From positions 1,630,634 to 1,694,633 of the forward strand of contig OZ010580.1 of NCBI GenBank assembly GCA_963932145.1: DNA of 64,000 nt, in the 5' to 3' direction. The DNA comes from Acanthosepion lycidas (lineage: Eukaryota; Mollusca; Cephalopoda; Sepiida; Sepiidae). A model generated the notes under the pieces. That model did no database searches. It saw only the letters and a list, made by a program, of their open reading frames with translations, and had not been told where the DNA came from. The translations under genes were made by a program, and so were the position numbers. Shown in pieces: positions 22,684 to 32,195 of this stretch. Within the stretch, counting starts at the first letter, position 1. Each line of letters opens with the position of its first letter.

Positions 22684-23493
22684 CTGTTTTTGACCGTTTG
22701 TTTGATATTTTTGAAATTTTTGACGAACGGCGAACATTTTTTTCTGCTAACGATTTGTTTTCTTTCAGTGTTGCAAGAACTTTTTGGACGTCTTTCAGAG
22801 GATTATTCTGATAAGTTATTCTTTAAGTTTTATTTTTTTTGATTTTATTCTTCTATTTCTTTTTGTTTGTTTTATTTTTGGGGCTTCGGCCCTCATAATT
22901 TTTTTTATTTTAGTCCGGTTTGATTACCGGACGATTTCTTTTTATTGTTTATTTCTTTCTAGTTGTTTTTTGAAAAAAAAAAGTCAGCACAGTTTTTTGG
23001 AAAAAAAGAAAAAGAAAACTTTATTTTTTCCTTTTTTATTAGCGACTTCGGTCGCATTCTCTCGTCTTTTTTGGTTTAACTATTTTGTTTTTTCTTTTGC
23101 CTTTTTTATTTTTTTTAGCGGCTTCGGCCGCAAACCTTTATTTTTTTTTCTGGTTGTAAACCAGACTTTTTCTTTTCCTTTCTTTTTCTATTGTACATTT
23201 TTCTGAATTTTTAAAAAAGAGAGGAGTTTCAGTTTTTGTTTTTCGTTTTTTGGCTGCCTTTGGGCGCCATTTAGATTTTTTTTCCTGTTTAATTTTTGTT
23301 TGTCTTTTAATTTTTCCCAGTTTATTTATTTTTTAAAAAAAAGTTTGTCTTTGTTTCTTTTTTTAAAATTTTACTGATACATCCAGGCTTGTTTTTATTT
23401 GTTTAATTCCCCCCCCCCAAAAAAAAACTCCTTTCCCCAAATCTGGTGATTATATTAAAAAGACCCGCAGGTGGTAGTCTCCACGCTTTCAAT
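22684..23493 (+). promoter_or_regulatory. LINE 5' UTR: U-rich leader with a hairpin series
   Basis: An 810-bp, T-rich leader. Perfect or near-perfect short inverted repeats lie at 22694-22730 (CCGTTTG/CGAACGG, one wobble), 22795-22811 (TCAGA/TCTGA), 22881-22892 (GGGC-TTCG-GCCC), 22913-22932 (GTCCGGT/ACCGGAC), 23042-23055 (GCGAC-TTCG-GTCGC), 23118-23131 (GCGGC-TTCG-GCCGC), 23149-23165 (TCTGGTT/AACCAGA) and 23251-23269 (GGC.GCC-TTTG-GGCGCC with a bulge). The spacers are mostly T. The 140-codon Phe-rich frame through the region reflects composition. Promoter activity is expected for a LINE 5' UTR but is not shown. Confidence 0.65.
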
Positions 23494-25542
23494 ATGGCCG
23501 ACGGTGCCAGTCGGGCCAATATAAAAAAGGACCTTTTTGGGTCGGCTGCTAAAGCCAACCCCCCTGATAATGATGCCAAGAAGCGGGCTGATGGTAGCCC
23601 GAAATCTGACCGGATTACTAGCTCCAAGAAAGAAGCTAATAGTAAAAATGTCGAGGTGCCAAAGCAGGCACAAAGTAAGACGGCCGAGGAATTGCCCTCT
23701 TGCTGGAAGTCCCCACCAAGTTGTATTTTGAACATGGCGGATTTCCTGGATAAGGCGAAAGGTTACGCCCATCTTGTAAATAAAGATGGGTTCGTCGATG
23801 TTGTCCAGGAGCTCGATGTGTTCAAAAAGAGAATGGTGACCGTTTTTGTGGTGGACAAACAAACCAAAAAGATTTGTCGCTCCACTAAAGACACAGTGAT
23901 TAAATCACTTTTGTCCCTGGGGATAAAACACCAAAGAGTAATTAAGGGTACAGGGTTCTACATGTGGGAAATTCTGCTGTCCACACCAGAAGATTGCCTG
24001 GCCATGGCAAAGAAGGAGTTGATCACGAAAGATCTAATACTAAGAACAGAGTACGAAGGCCGGAGACGGACCAGGGTGGCCGTGTTCGAGGTTCCTCCTC
24101 AAATTTCGGGAGAGCTCTTGGCTGCATTTTTTATGCAGTACGGCCAAATTTTAAGGGCTCTCTCCGACAATTTGAACGGGGGATGGACTTTTGATATCAT
24201 GCTGGATCAAGAGGCCTTCAAGTCCGTCCCCAACTGTTTGGTGTTTGGTGACCGGAAAATGCCGGTCATAGTGACCGGTAGGAGACCAACTTGCTGGAGG
24301 TGTGGAGAGACTGGTCACCTTTCCTCCTCCTGCCCAGGGAAGAAGGCCCCTGGAGTTCCGGTCACAGGCGACCAAAATACCCCCTTGGCCGACAAAGTAA
24401 AATCCGCGGCGCCTGTAGTGGGCCTAGCTGCGGGGCGGACCGTTGGGGAAAATCCCTCGGTTGGGTCCAGACCCACATTACCCCCGAAACCAACGCCTGC
24501 CACAAGTGTGGTTAAGGAGAAGGATGAGGGGGAATGGCGCCTCGTGGTTAGGGGCAAGGGGAAGACCCAAACAGCGGTTCCTCAGTCCCAACATGACCCC
24601 GGGGACATTGTCACCTACAGCCCCATTCCCTCTACCAGCTCTGAGGGCGACACCTCGGCGTCTTATGCAACGACAGCTACTGAAGCCCCAAAATTAAACG
24701 AGCCCGGCTGGGAAAAAATACTGGACATAAAGAAGCTTAAAGAGAAGCTGGAGAGCAAGCGGGGTAAAAGTCAGAAATCGCTGGGGGCACCGGGCTCCCT
24801 ATCCTCTGCCCCGTCTTCCCCTTCTGATCGCAAAAAGACCTTCTCAAAACCACCTCCGCCCAAATCTGTACCACACTCTCCAAATAAACCTATTCATTCG
24901 TCCAAACCCTCTCCGGTGAGGACTCCTTCCGGGTGGACTCCTTCGACTACCCCCAATATCTCACCCATGTCGACTCCTATTCATTCACCACAAAAAAAAG
25001 ATTCAGAAGCCCGGATTCTCAGACAATCACAGAAAAAAAGAAGAAAAAATCATTAAACCACCGTACCTCCCAGGAGAAGACGTCTGCCGCGTTTCCCGGG
25101 ACCAGGCGGACAGGGTCTTTGGACAGACCAGAAATCCAAAAGATTTAAAGTCTTATGGAATTTTCAAAAAATAAATGACCTAGAGGTGGAGAAACCTGAT
25201 AATTTCCCTTCCGCAGTTAGAGTCTTAACTGTGATTAGAACTGACCCGGGAACGCGGGAGATTTGGGGCATGATAGAGGAGGCCCAGTCGTCGCTCAAAA
25301 TGGTGCCCCCAGCTGCCTATCTCCTCGACCCTGAAACTGATGAACAGAATCAAAAACTCAAAGGGAGGGTCCCTGTTTTTGTTCACCCATCCCTTTATAG
25401 AGCTCTTAAACTTACCTACCCTTCGGACATCGGCGGCCTGTCGCAAGATGAAACCGTCGAGAATGAGATGGCGTCCGGATCTATGGGACGAGCTGTCGGT
25501 GTCCTCACCCCAGCCATGTTCTATCCTGAAGGACAACCCTAA
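23494..25542 (+). pseudogene. LINE ORF1: CCHC RNA-binding protein, interrupted by TAA
   Basis: The ATG at 23494 (MADGASRANIKKDLFGS) is preferred over an upstream in-frame GTG. The open part ends at a TAA at 25054-25056, 520 codons. It has a basic N-terminus and an RRM/transposase-22-like middle (about residues 80-250). A zinc knuckle follows with C267, C270, H275 and C280 (CWRCGETGHLSSSC), then a Pro/Ser/Thr/Lys-rich tail. After the TAA the same frame stays open to another TAA at 25540-25542, through protein-like sequence (FPSAVRVLTVIRTDPGTREI; VHPSLYRALKLTYPSD). That tail is well conserved in appearance. I therefore infer an original ORF1 of about 680 codons with one premature stop. A frame change in the A8 run near 25000 is another possible reading of the junction. 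The role by analogy is RNA binding and RNP formation. Confidence 0.75.
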
Positions 25543-25553
25543 TCGGCTTCACA

Positions 25554-26579
25554 ATGGCTCTCTGGTTAGCCAGTTTAAATGTCCGGGGCCTGAGGTCCGA
25601 GTCTCGCAGGGCGAGGCTCACTCGTGACCTTCAGCGCCTCGGGGTGAATGTATGTTGTATACAAGAGACCCGGTTTTCTTCTCATGATCGTGAGGACATA
25701 CTGTCTAAGGGGTTCGCCCTTTATTCAGCCTGTTTTGATGGTCGTTCGTGGGGTGTCTCTTGGCTAGTGAGCAGGTCTTTGAAGGCTGCTTGTACCCTTG
25801 TCTTCGCGGATCCGGCGGGCAGACTTTGCGTGCTGGATGTTACCATAAAGGATAAGGTTCTACGTCTCATTGGGGTTTATGCGCCCAATACCCATTCCGA
25901 GCGGCCTGCTTTGTTTCGGCAGATCGCGCCGTTCTTGACGTCTCGTCGGGTAGTTTTAGCGGGGGATTGGAATGCCGTCCTTGACCCCGATATAGATCGT
26001 ATAGGGCATAAACAAGGTACTAACAACCCGGATGTGAAACCATTTCGGGACTTTATCGATCGGTTTGATCTGGTCGATAAGTTCCGGAATGAACACCCTC
26101 GGGAGGTAGCATGGACTTGGACAACTAGTGGCAACTCGGCTCCTGGGACGCTTGCGAGCTACCTGGACCGAGTCTTAGTTAGGAGAGTCGATGTAGGGCT
26201 CTTAGGGTGTCCAAGTTTCCATTACATAGTTTATACGGATCATAGGCTTGTCCGGGTCCGTGTAAACTTAGATAAGCCTAAGGTTAGATTGGCTGGTTAC
26301 TGGAAATTGAACTGTTCACTTTTTGGTGATCAGGGTTTCTGGGACCAGCTGTTACTAACCATCCAAAGGGAATTGACGGGAGCGGTTGTGGGAAATGCCT
26401 GGTGGGGAAATCTTAAATCTAAAATTCGAACGTTTGCTGCCGATTTTAGTCGTCGACTCAATCTAGATAGATTAGCGGCGCAAACTGCTTTAGAAGATAA
26501 AGTCGATCGGGCTGTGAAATCCCGTGTTAGTGGATTAGCTAAGGCAGAGTTGTCCTCCTTGCTTATCAAGATCTTGTAG
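25554..26579 (+). CDS. LINE ORF2 N-terminal part: APE-type endonuclease
   Basis: It starts at the ATG at 25554, 11 bp after the ORF1 stop at 25542, so ORF2 translation probably relies on reinitiation or termination coupling. The first ~240 residues are an exonuclease/endonuclease/phosphatase domain. Metal and catalytic residues are in place: N9 (SLNVRG), E38 (IQETR), Y109 (GVYAPN), D138 and N140 (GDWN), D205 (YLDR), and D229-H230 (TDH). This enzyme nicks the target DNA to prime reverse transcription. The frame closes at the TAG at 26577-26579 in a linker before the RT domain. The homologous reading continues one base out of register (VVRARLKIMSSEATN), so this is a frameshift and not a natural end. 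The domain itself looks intact. Confidence 0.85.
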   Translation: MALWLASLNVRGLRSESRRARLTRDLQRLGVNVCCIQETRFSSHDREDILSKGFALYSACFDGRSWGVSWLVSRSLKAACTLVFADPAGRLCVLDVTIKDKVLRLIGVYAPNTHSERPALFRQIAPFLTSRRVVLAGDWNAVLDPDIDRIGHKQGTNNPDVKPFRDFIDRFDLVDKFRNEHPREVAWTWTTSGNSAPGTLASYLDRVLVRRVDVGLLGCPSFHYIVYTDHRLVRVRVNLDKPKVRLAGYWKLNCSLFGDQGFWDQLLLTIQRELTGAVVGNAWWGNLKSKIRTFAADFSRRLNLDRLAAQTALEDKVDRAVKSRVSGLAKAELSSLLIKIL

Positions 26580-28915
26580 TTAGGGCTAGGTTAAAAATAA
26601 TGTCTTCTGAGGCAACGAATATGGCCGCGGAACTGCGTGCAGAGGAGAATAGAAGCGCGTCTAGGCGACATATTGCATGCGTCACGTTGCCGGATAAGCG
26701 GACCGTGACTACAAACGCGGGCATATGTGAGGTCTTTCGGGACTAATTTCAGGATCTTTTCACCAGGGAGCCCGGTCTGAGCTCTGCTCAGTTCGACGCC
26801 TATTTGGCTGACTTTCCCTGCCTCTCGGCAGCTGAAGCGGCTAGGTGCGAGGGTCCCATAACAGAGTCGGAGATCTGGGAAGAGCTGAAGCAGGTTGGCC
26901 TGGATAAGTCTCCGGGACTAGATGGTCTTCCCTACGAAGTTTACTTGAGGTTGTCGCACGTTTTTTTTCCTTTGCTGGAACTGATTTACAACCACTGGAT
27001 GAAGCAGGGGTCTTTACCCCAACGCTTCACCAGGGGTGTGATCAAGTTGCTGCGTAAGGACAAGAACGGTGGGGATGGGTTAGGGAACTTTCGCCCTTTA
27101 ACGATGTTAAATACGGACTTAAAGATTTTGGCGAAGATCTTAGCCAACCGTTTGCAGCTTGTCCTGTCTAGTCTGATTGGCCCTGAACAGACTTGTGCTG
27201 TGAAGGGTAGGACTATTCAGGATAACCTTCATATGGTACGCTTGATCTTAGAACAAGTCGACAGTGAAGCCGCGCTGATCAATTTAGATCAGTCCAAGGC
27301 CTTCGATAGCGTTGACCATCGATTTTTGGAGGCTGTCCTTTCGGCGGCCGGTTTCAGAGCCGACTTTCGCTCCTGGATCCGACTTTTGTATGCGACCCCC
27401 GGTGCGCTGGTGGAAGTGAATGAGGTAAGATCGAAGCCTTTCGTATTGTCTCGCTCCATTCGTCAAGGTTGTCCGCTCTCGCCTCTGCTTTACGTTCTTG
27501 CGTTGGAACCTTTCCTTCGCAAGTTAAAGGCGAATCCGGTCCTGCGCGGAATTTCCCTGCCTGGGGCTTCCACCTCAGCCAGGTATTCTGCCTATGCTGA
27601 CGACGTTTCGGTTCTTGTGTCGAGCAGAGCCGAGATTGACGTAGTCAGCAAAGAGATCAGTGGGTATGAGATGGTGACAGGGGCCAAGATCAACCGCGAT
27701 AAGTCTGTGGGCTTGCGGTTGGGTGCGTGGAAGGGAGTTTCTCTTCCCGGACCTTTCCTCTGGACGGATGGGCCGATCAAGATACTCGGCGTCTGGTTCG
27801 GTCCTGATCTCCAGTTGGAAATGAATTGGTCGGAGGTGCAAGGGAAGGCCGAGATCGCGGGTAAACTGTGGTCTCGGAGGAGACTTTCCCTGAAGGGAAG
27901 GGCGGAGGTATGTGTTTCACACATATATCCGATTCTCCTTTACCGACTGTCTGTGCTTCCACTCCCGTATGCCAGACTAATGTCATTAGTCCGGACCTTG
28001 TTCTCTTTCTTGTGGAGAGACAAGGCCCCTATGGTATGTCGCGAGATCTGTTGCCTTCATCCCTCTGAGGGCGGTCTGGGTATGCCTAGCATTGAGATTC
28101 GTCAATATATGCTTCGCATTACCTTTCTAGACCGAATGTGTCGCGGATTGGATGAGGTGGGCACCTTTTGGAAAGAAGATGTCCGTAAACATTTCCCATC
28201 CCTGAGAAGTGTGCACTCGTGCGAGGAGGAGGCCGGCCGTACACCTCGTGCCGAGTGCTCCTTCTACCGCGAATGTCGTAGTGCTTTGAAGCTCCTCTTA
28301 CGGACGACGGATGGCCTCTCCGACGCCCAGGCGTTGTCTCGTAAGGCATTGTATCAGTTGTTAGTTAGGGGGTCCGTTCAAGATGATCTGATCGACGAGT
28401 TCGGTCTTACGATACAGGAGGCTCGCTCGATATGGCCTTGGGCGCCTGGGTTGAAATGTCTCAATAATGATGAGGCATCACTCACCTGGCTGATGATTCG
28501 TGGGGCCCTCTGGGTCGGCAAGAGACTTTGTTCAGAAGGTTTGGAGAAATATCCAAACTGTCGTCGCTGTACTGGGGAAGTCGAGACCATTGGTCACGCC
28601 TTTTTTCAGTGCAAGACGGTAGTGCCGTTGTGCAAGTTTGTTGAAGGTCTCATGGTTCGCATGCTGCAGGGAAAGTTCTTTGTCCTGGAAGCCAGTTCTG
28701 TTTGTAGCAATATGGTGCCGCAATTGACGAAGGCTGAACACTGTTGCTTACTAGGGATTATGAGAGTCGTGATTTGGACGACGCATCAGAAGGGATTCCA
28801 TGAGGGCGAGAAGTTCACCTGTTCCCAACTGATCTTGTTCTTTAAGCATCAGCTTAAAGTCAAGATTAGGACGGAAAGGCGGCGGCTCCCTTCATCGGAA
28901 TTTGGCAAAAGGTAG
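26580..28915 (+). pseudogene. LINE ORF2: reverse transcriptase and C-terminal domain
   Basis: This continues ORF2 after the frameshift near 26570. A TAA at 26744-26746 sits in the motif VFRD-stop-FQDLF, where a Tyr or similar residue is expected. From 26804 to the TAG at 28913-28915 the frame is open for 703 codons. RT motifs in order: LDKSPGLDGLPYEVY, NFRPLTMLNTDLKILAKILA, ALINLDQSKAFDSVDHRFL (first catalytic Asp), SRSIRQGCPLSPLLYVLAL, and AYADDVSVLV with YADD at 27593-27604. The C-terminus has CRRCTGEVETIGHAFFQC (about 28558-28611), the Cys-His cluster common to many LINEs. Apart from the two lesions the protein looks complete. Confidence 0.85.
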
Positions 28916-29739
28916 GTGAATCTTGCGCGAATGTGTAGAGTGAAAGGGGCTGACCTAGAGTGGCATTTGGATGTCGGTTAGGTACAGAATTTTGTCCTAA
29001 CAGGGTTGAACATAGGCAACCCACCCTGATTTTAGGTTAGACTAGGTTTTTGTATTTTGAATTTTTAGTTTTCCCTTTTTTCTAGTAAACTTAGCTAGGG
29101 TATGCATGCTCATTGGTCCCTTTTATTTCTGTCCCTATTTTTTTTTGTTTAATTCCCCATCCCCTCCATCGTTAGGTGGTCAGTGATGTCAGTTCTCTGG
29201 TGGATGCGGGACGACTTTCGTTTCGTGTGTGTGATTTTTCGTATTTGTTGTTGTGTATGAATGTGTGTGTGCCTGCGTGAATGCTTGGAGGTATGAATGC
29301 TTTTTTTTTCATTTCTTCATAGTCCCGCATTGATTTCGTCCGGTGAACTGATGTTTTCTGCCACATTCATGGTTTGTGTGTGTGTGGGGGGGTTATTACT
29401 AACACAGTTTTGTTTAGTTTAGTGTAAATATTTAAAGCACATTGTAAATATTCATTTGGGGATCATTTTTTAAAAAGTTGTTAATTTTGACCCCCCCCCA
29501 CGAACAATAATTGTACATAAGGGGTCTAGTTAGGACATCATCGAGAATTTGAGGTATTATGGTGGGCGTAGTAAGAAAGGTAGGAGTGAATGTGTTGTTT
29601 TGGTGATTGGATTATTGTTGGCTTGATTGGGTCAGTGTCTGCGACTAGCTAAGTTTAGATTTAAGACAGATGAAGACCGTCCTTCCCCACCCCCCTTTTA
29701 GGCCTTGTGCCGCATTTTGTATTCATACAAATAAATATT
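28916..29739 (+). other. LINE 3' UTR with two hairpins
   Basis: About 820 bp. GTTAGG-T-ACA at 28977-28986 pairs with TGTCCTAAC at 28993-29001 (9 bp, one bulge, loop GAATTT). GGGTTG at 29003-29008 pairs with CAACCC at 29017-29022. Structures in this position may be recognised by the element's own RT (inference). The remainder is T/G-rich with short TG tracts and ends without poly(A). Confidence 0.6.
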
Positions 29740-29911
29740 GAGTGATAGAGAGTGACACAGGGAGAGTCTAGTACGACTACCAGTGTTGGACACTAACTTA
29801 TAGTAAGCTCTGCTTACACTATCTCTGTAACCTGTTGTTAATATATCTTTCTTACATGTAATCCGTGTTCTGTGTTTTACTTCAGTGGGCCCAACTTTGG
29901 CACCCACATCA
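29740..29911 (+). repeat. Gypsy 3' LTR, right part (with second target-site copy)
   Basis: Begins with the second GAGTGATAGAGA and matches 19006-19174 to the LTR end ACCCACATCA. CGACC follows at 29912. Confidence 0.85.
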
Positions 29912-29916
29912 CGACC

Positions 29917-30335
29917 ATAGCTGATTAGATGCCAAATGATAAATCTTCAAACATAATCAATCAACAGATTAAATATGACTGGTACATTTTTTCGCTTTTC
30001 GAAATTTGAATCCTTTTCGAACGCTCAAATTTCTCCTTGCAAATGTGTAAGGTATTCTCCTTACCTCCTCGTAAGTCAGACATTTATAGAACTACTTGGG
30101 GTACCTAGGAATTTTAACTTTCTGAAGTGAAATTGAGTATGAAACTTATTTTGGCATCTATTAATGTAACCTATTGCGTTCACCACAGGTAAAGTCTTTT
30201 TCGTTGAAATCTTCCGATGAAGATTAAATTCTATTGCAACCTTTTATATTCTTTGGTGTGAATCACATACAACAATAAAATTGAAAATGACATGTCACTT
30301 GCTACTTAATAGGAACACAGTATTTTTTTAAATCA
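29917..30335. other. No gene recognised
   Basis: AT-rich flank of the LTR element. Nothing recognised on either strand. Confidence 0.4.
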
Positions 30336-30520
30336 TTTCACCTCAAGCAAGGCGATAAGACCACTGAGCTTGAAAGAAACTAAGAAAACATTGCGAAGAA
30401 AGTACAATAAAAGAACAGGTTTCAATGAAACAAGGTGACAACTGGCGTTGAAACTGCATTTATTGAGGTCATTATTGACAGGAAAGCAAGAAGCCAGAAG
30501 TGAGATCCAGAAGGGATATT
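30336..30520 (-). pseudogene. LINE 3'-end fragment (jockey/CR1-like), copy C
   Basis: It carries the family terminus (plus-strand view ATCATTTCACCTCAAGCAAG) and the body words GAAAGAAACTAAGAAAA, AGGAAAGCAAGAAGCC and AGAAG shared with copies at 11252 and 53787. It is severely decayed. Confidence 0.6.
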
Positions 30521-30980
30521 TAAGTTTTAGTTTTTTATCGTTTATATTGAATGAAGGGAGATAATTCAGAATAGTTGACGCTTCCGTTTTTTTTTGTTCG
30601 TCTGTTGAAGAATAGATGAGAAATAGTTCCCTGAAAAGTATTCTTATGATTGAATCTGTCGATCGAAACAGAGAATCTTCTTTTGTAATTGATGATCAAT
30701 CCGGTTCAGAAGACTGAATAAATTCAAATTCTAGTGAAAAGTCACGCAAAGTTTAATGTCTTGATGGCGTACGTGCGGAGAGGAAAACCGGATGGAAAAT
30801 CGATCATAGAGGAAGTAAAAGTCGCAAAGCATACTGGGAAATCGAGCTGAGCGTATCAAATAGAATACGTAAAAAAATAAAATGAAATTATAGCATTGCA
30901 AGTTTTTTTCTTCTGAGAACCATAAAAATATATATTACCAAAACACACAGGAAAAAAATATACATATATATTTGCATAAG
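30521..30980. other. No gene recognised
   Basis: AT-rich; nothing recognised. Confidence 0.4.
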
Positions 30981-30984
30981 CTGC

Positions 30985-31760
30985 CGACATTTTAAAGAAA
31001 TGGTGTCTTTACGCGCCCCTGTTAATAAAAAATAGCGCAAATATTTTACTATTCCCTTAATCTCTATTTACGCGTGTCTCTTCTCACTCAGCTCACACAC
31101 ACACACACGCGCACACTCATAGACACACACACTCACAAAGACATACACATACATGCACACTCATTGATAAACACACACACTCACAGAGACATACACATAC
31201 ACACACTCATAGACACACATGCACACTCATAGAGATACATACACACTCAAAGAGACACACATACACGCACACTCATAGACACACACACGCACAAATACAT
31301 ACACATACACGCACACTCATAGATACACTCACACTCATAGACACACAAACTCACAGAGACACAGACGCGCAGTTATAGACACACACTCACTCACACATGC
31401 AAACACACTCACAGAGACACACACACACGCGCAGTCATAGACACACACACACACTTACTTAGACATACACATAAACGTACATTCATAGATACACACACAC
31501 ATTCACAGAGACATATACATACATCCACACTCATAGACACACACGCACACTGATAGACACACACACACACATATGTGTGTGTGTATTGCAAACATTCTAT
31601 AGAAATGGTGTCATTACGCGCCCCTGTTGAAAGTAGAAAGCGCAAATATTTTACTATTCTCTTCCAGTTAGTCTCTTCTCATTCAGCACGCAAACACACA
31701 CACACAAACACGCGCACAGACACACACATACAAACACACACACACACATATATATATCAA
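30985..31760. repeat. Direct repeat of ~100 bp, each copy leading into a CA-rich array
   Basis: 30993-31093 and 31592-31690 share AGAAATGGTGTC.TTACGCG and GCGCAAATATTTTACTATTC and then TCTCTTCTCA.TCAGC. Each leads into CACA-rich sequence. The first array (about 31093-31575) is built of irregular units such as CACACTCATAGACACACAC. The second is shorter and ends in (TA)n. Confidence 0.8.
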
Positions 31761-32193
31761 TAGCTTGAGTAGTAAAATAGGTTGTCTAATAAGAAAAAGG
31801 AACTCATTTATGTTACACAAATATTAAGCTTTCAAATTATCTCCTTCATGCACTTAATTCAATGGGAAATTCACGGATCCAACATTAGACATCAGAGATT
31901 TCAGATCCACACTCAGCTTCTTGACTATGTATCAGGCCACAGATTTACTTGACAAATCTCTGAATATCTACGCACATATGAAAACAATATTTGAAAATAT
32001 ATGGGCTGAATTCAAATCAAATCAGTTTTCTTGATGCTTGCAAGTTTCAGTATGTTAAAGTTGTGGGTAACTCGGTGAGGATCGAACACGCTACAGTAGG
32101 AATGAATTTTTCAAGAGCTCTACACTGACATTACGTTTAAAAATCAGTTTACTATGGTACAAGTCAAAATCAGAGAAATGATGAGTCGGCAAT
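31761..32193. other. No gene recognised
   Basis: AT-rich spacer up to the mariner element. GAACACGCTACAGTAGGAAT near 32083 is not assigned. Confidence 0.4.
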
Positions 32194-32195
32194 TA

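Larger units (their letters stand above)
22684..29739 (+). mobile_element. Nearly full-length non-LTR retrotransposon (Tx1/L1-group-like), 7,056 bp
   Basis: GAGTGATAGAGA at 22672-22683 and 29740-29751 flanks the element, and the host LTR resumes exactly after the second copy. The layout is a U-rich 5' UTR, ORF1 with a CCHC knuckle, an 11-bp spacer, ORF2 with APE endonuclease and reverse transcriptase, a ~0.8-kb 3' UTR and an end in AAATAAATATT rather than long poly(A). The coding part is clearly GC-richer than its surroundings. Clade: the ORF1 knuckle CWRCGETGHLSSSC, the two-ORF layout and the ORF2 C-terminal Cys cluster look like the Tx1 branch of the L1 group; this is from memory and moderately sure. 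One ORF1 stop, one ORF2 frameshift and one ORF2 nonsense codon make this copy inactive, but the damage is light. Confidence 0.85.
18905..29911 (+). mobile_element. Ty3/Gypsy LTR retrotransposon, deleted and interrupted
   Basis: The element is bounded by two LTRs beginning TATTGTGAGACC and ending ACCCACATCA, and by the 5-bp direct repeat CGACC (18900-18904 and 29912-29916). Between them, in order, lie a primer-binding site, gag, protease, reverse transcriptase and the start of RNase H. The rest of RNase H, all of integrase and any later gene are missing: the sequence jumps at about 22515 to a short AT-rich stretch and the polypurine tract. The 3' LTR is split by a 7,056-bp LINE (22684-29739). 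Without the LINE, the element is about 3.95 kb. The LTRs differ by about a dozen substitutions plus a 20-bp length change, so the insertion is not very recent. Several frame breaks show that it is dead. Confidence 0.85.

Noticed and set aside
22784-23206. 140-codon Phe-rich open frame in the LINE 5' UTR
   Set aside because: Produced by T-rich sequence. It crosses the hairpins, has no domain, and ORF1 starts later with a clear ATG.
24151-24697. Several 70-84-codon frames inside the LINE ORF1
   Set aside because: Out-of-frame shadows of ORF1, which itself carries the zinc knuckle.
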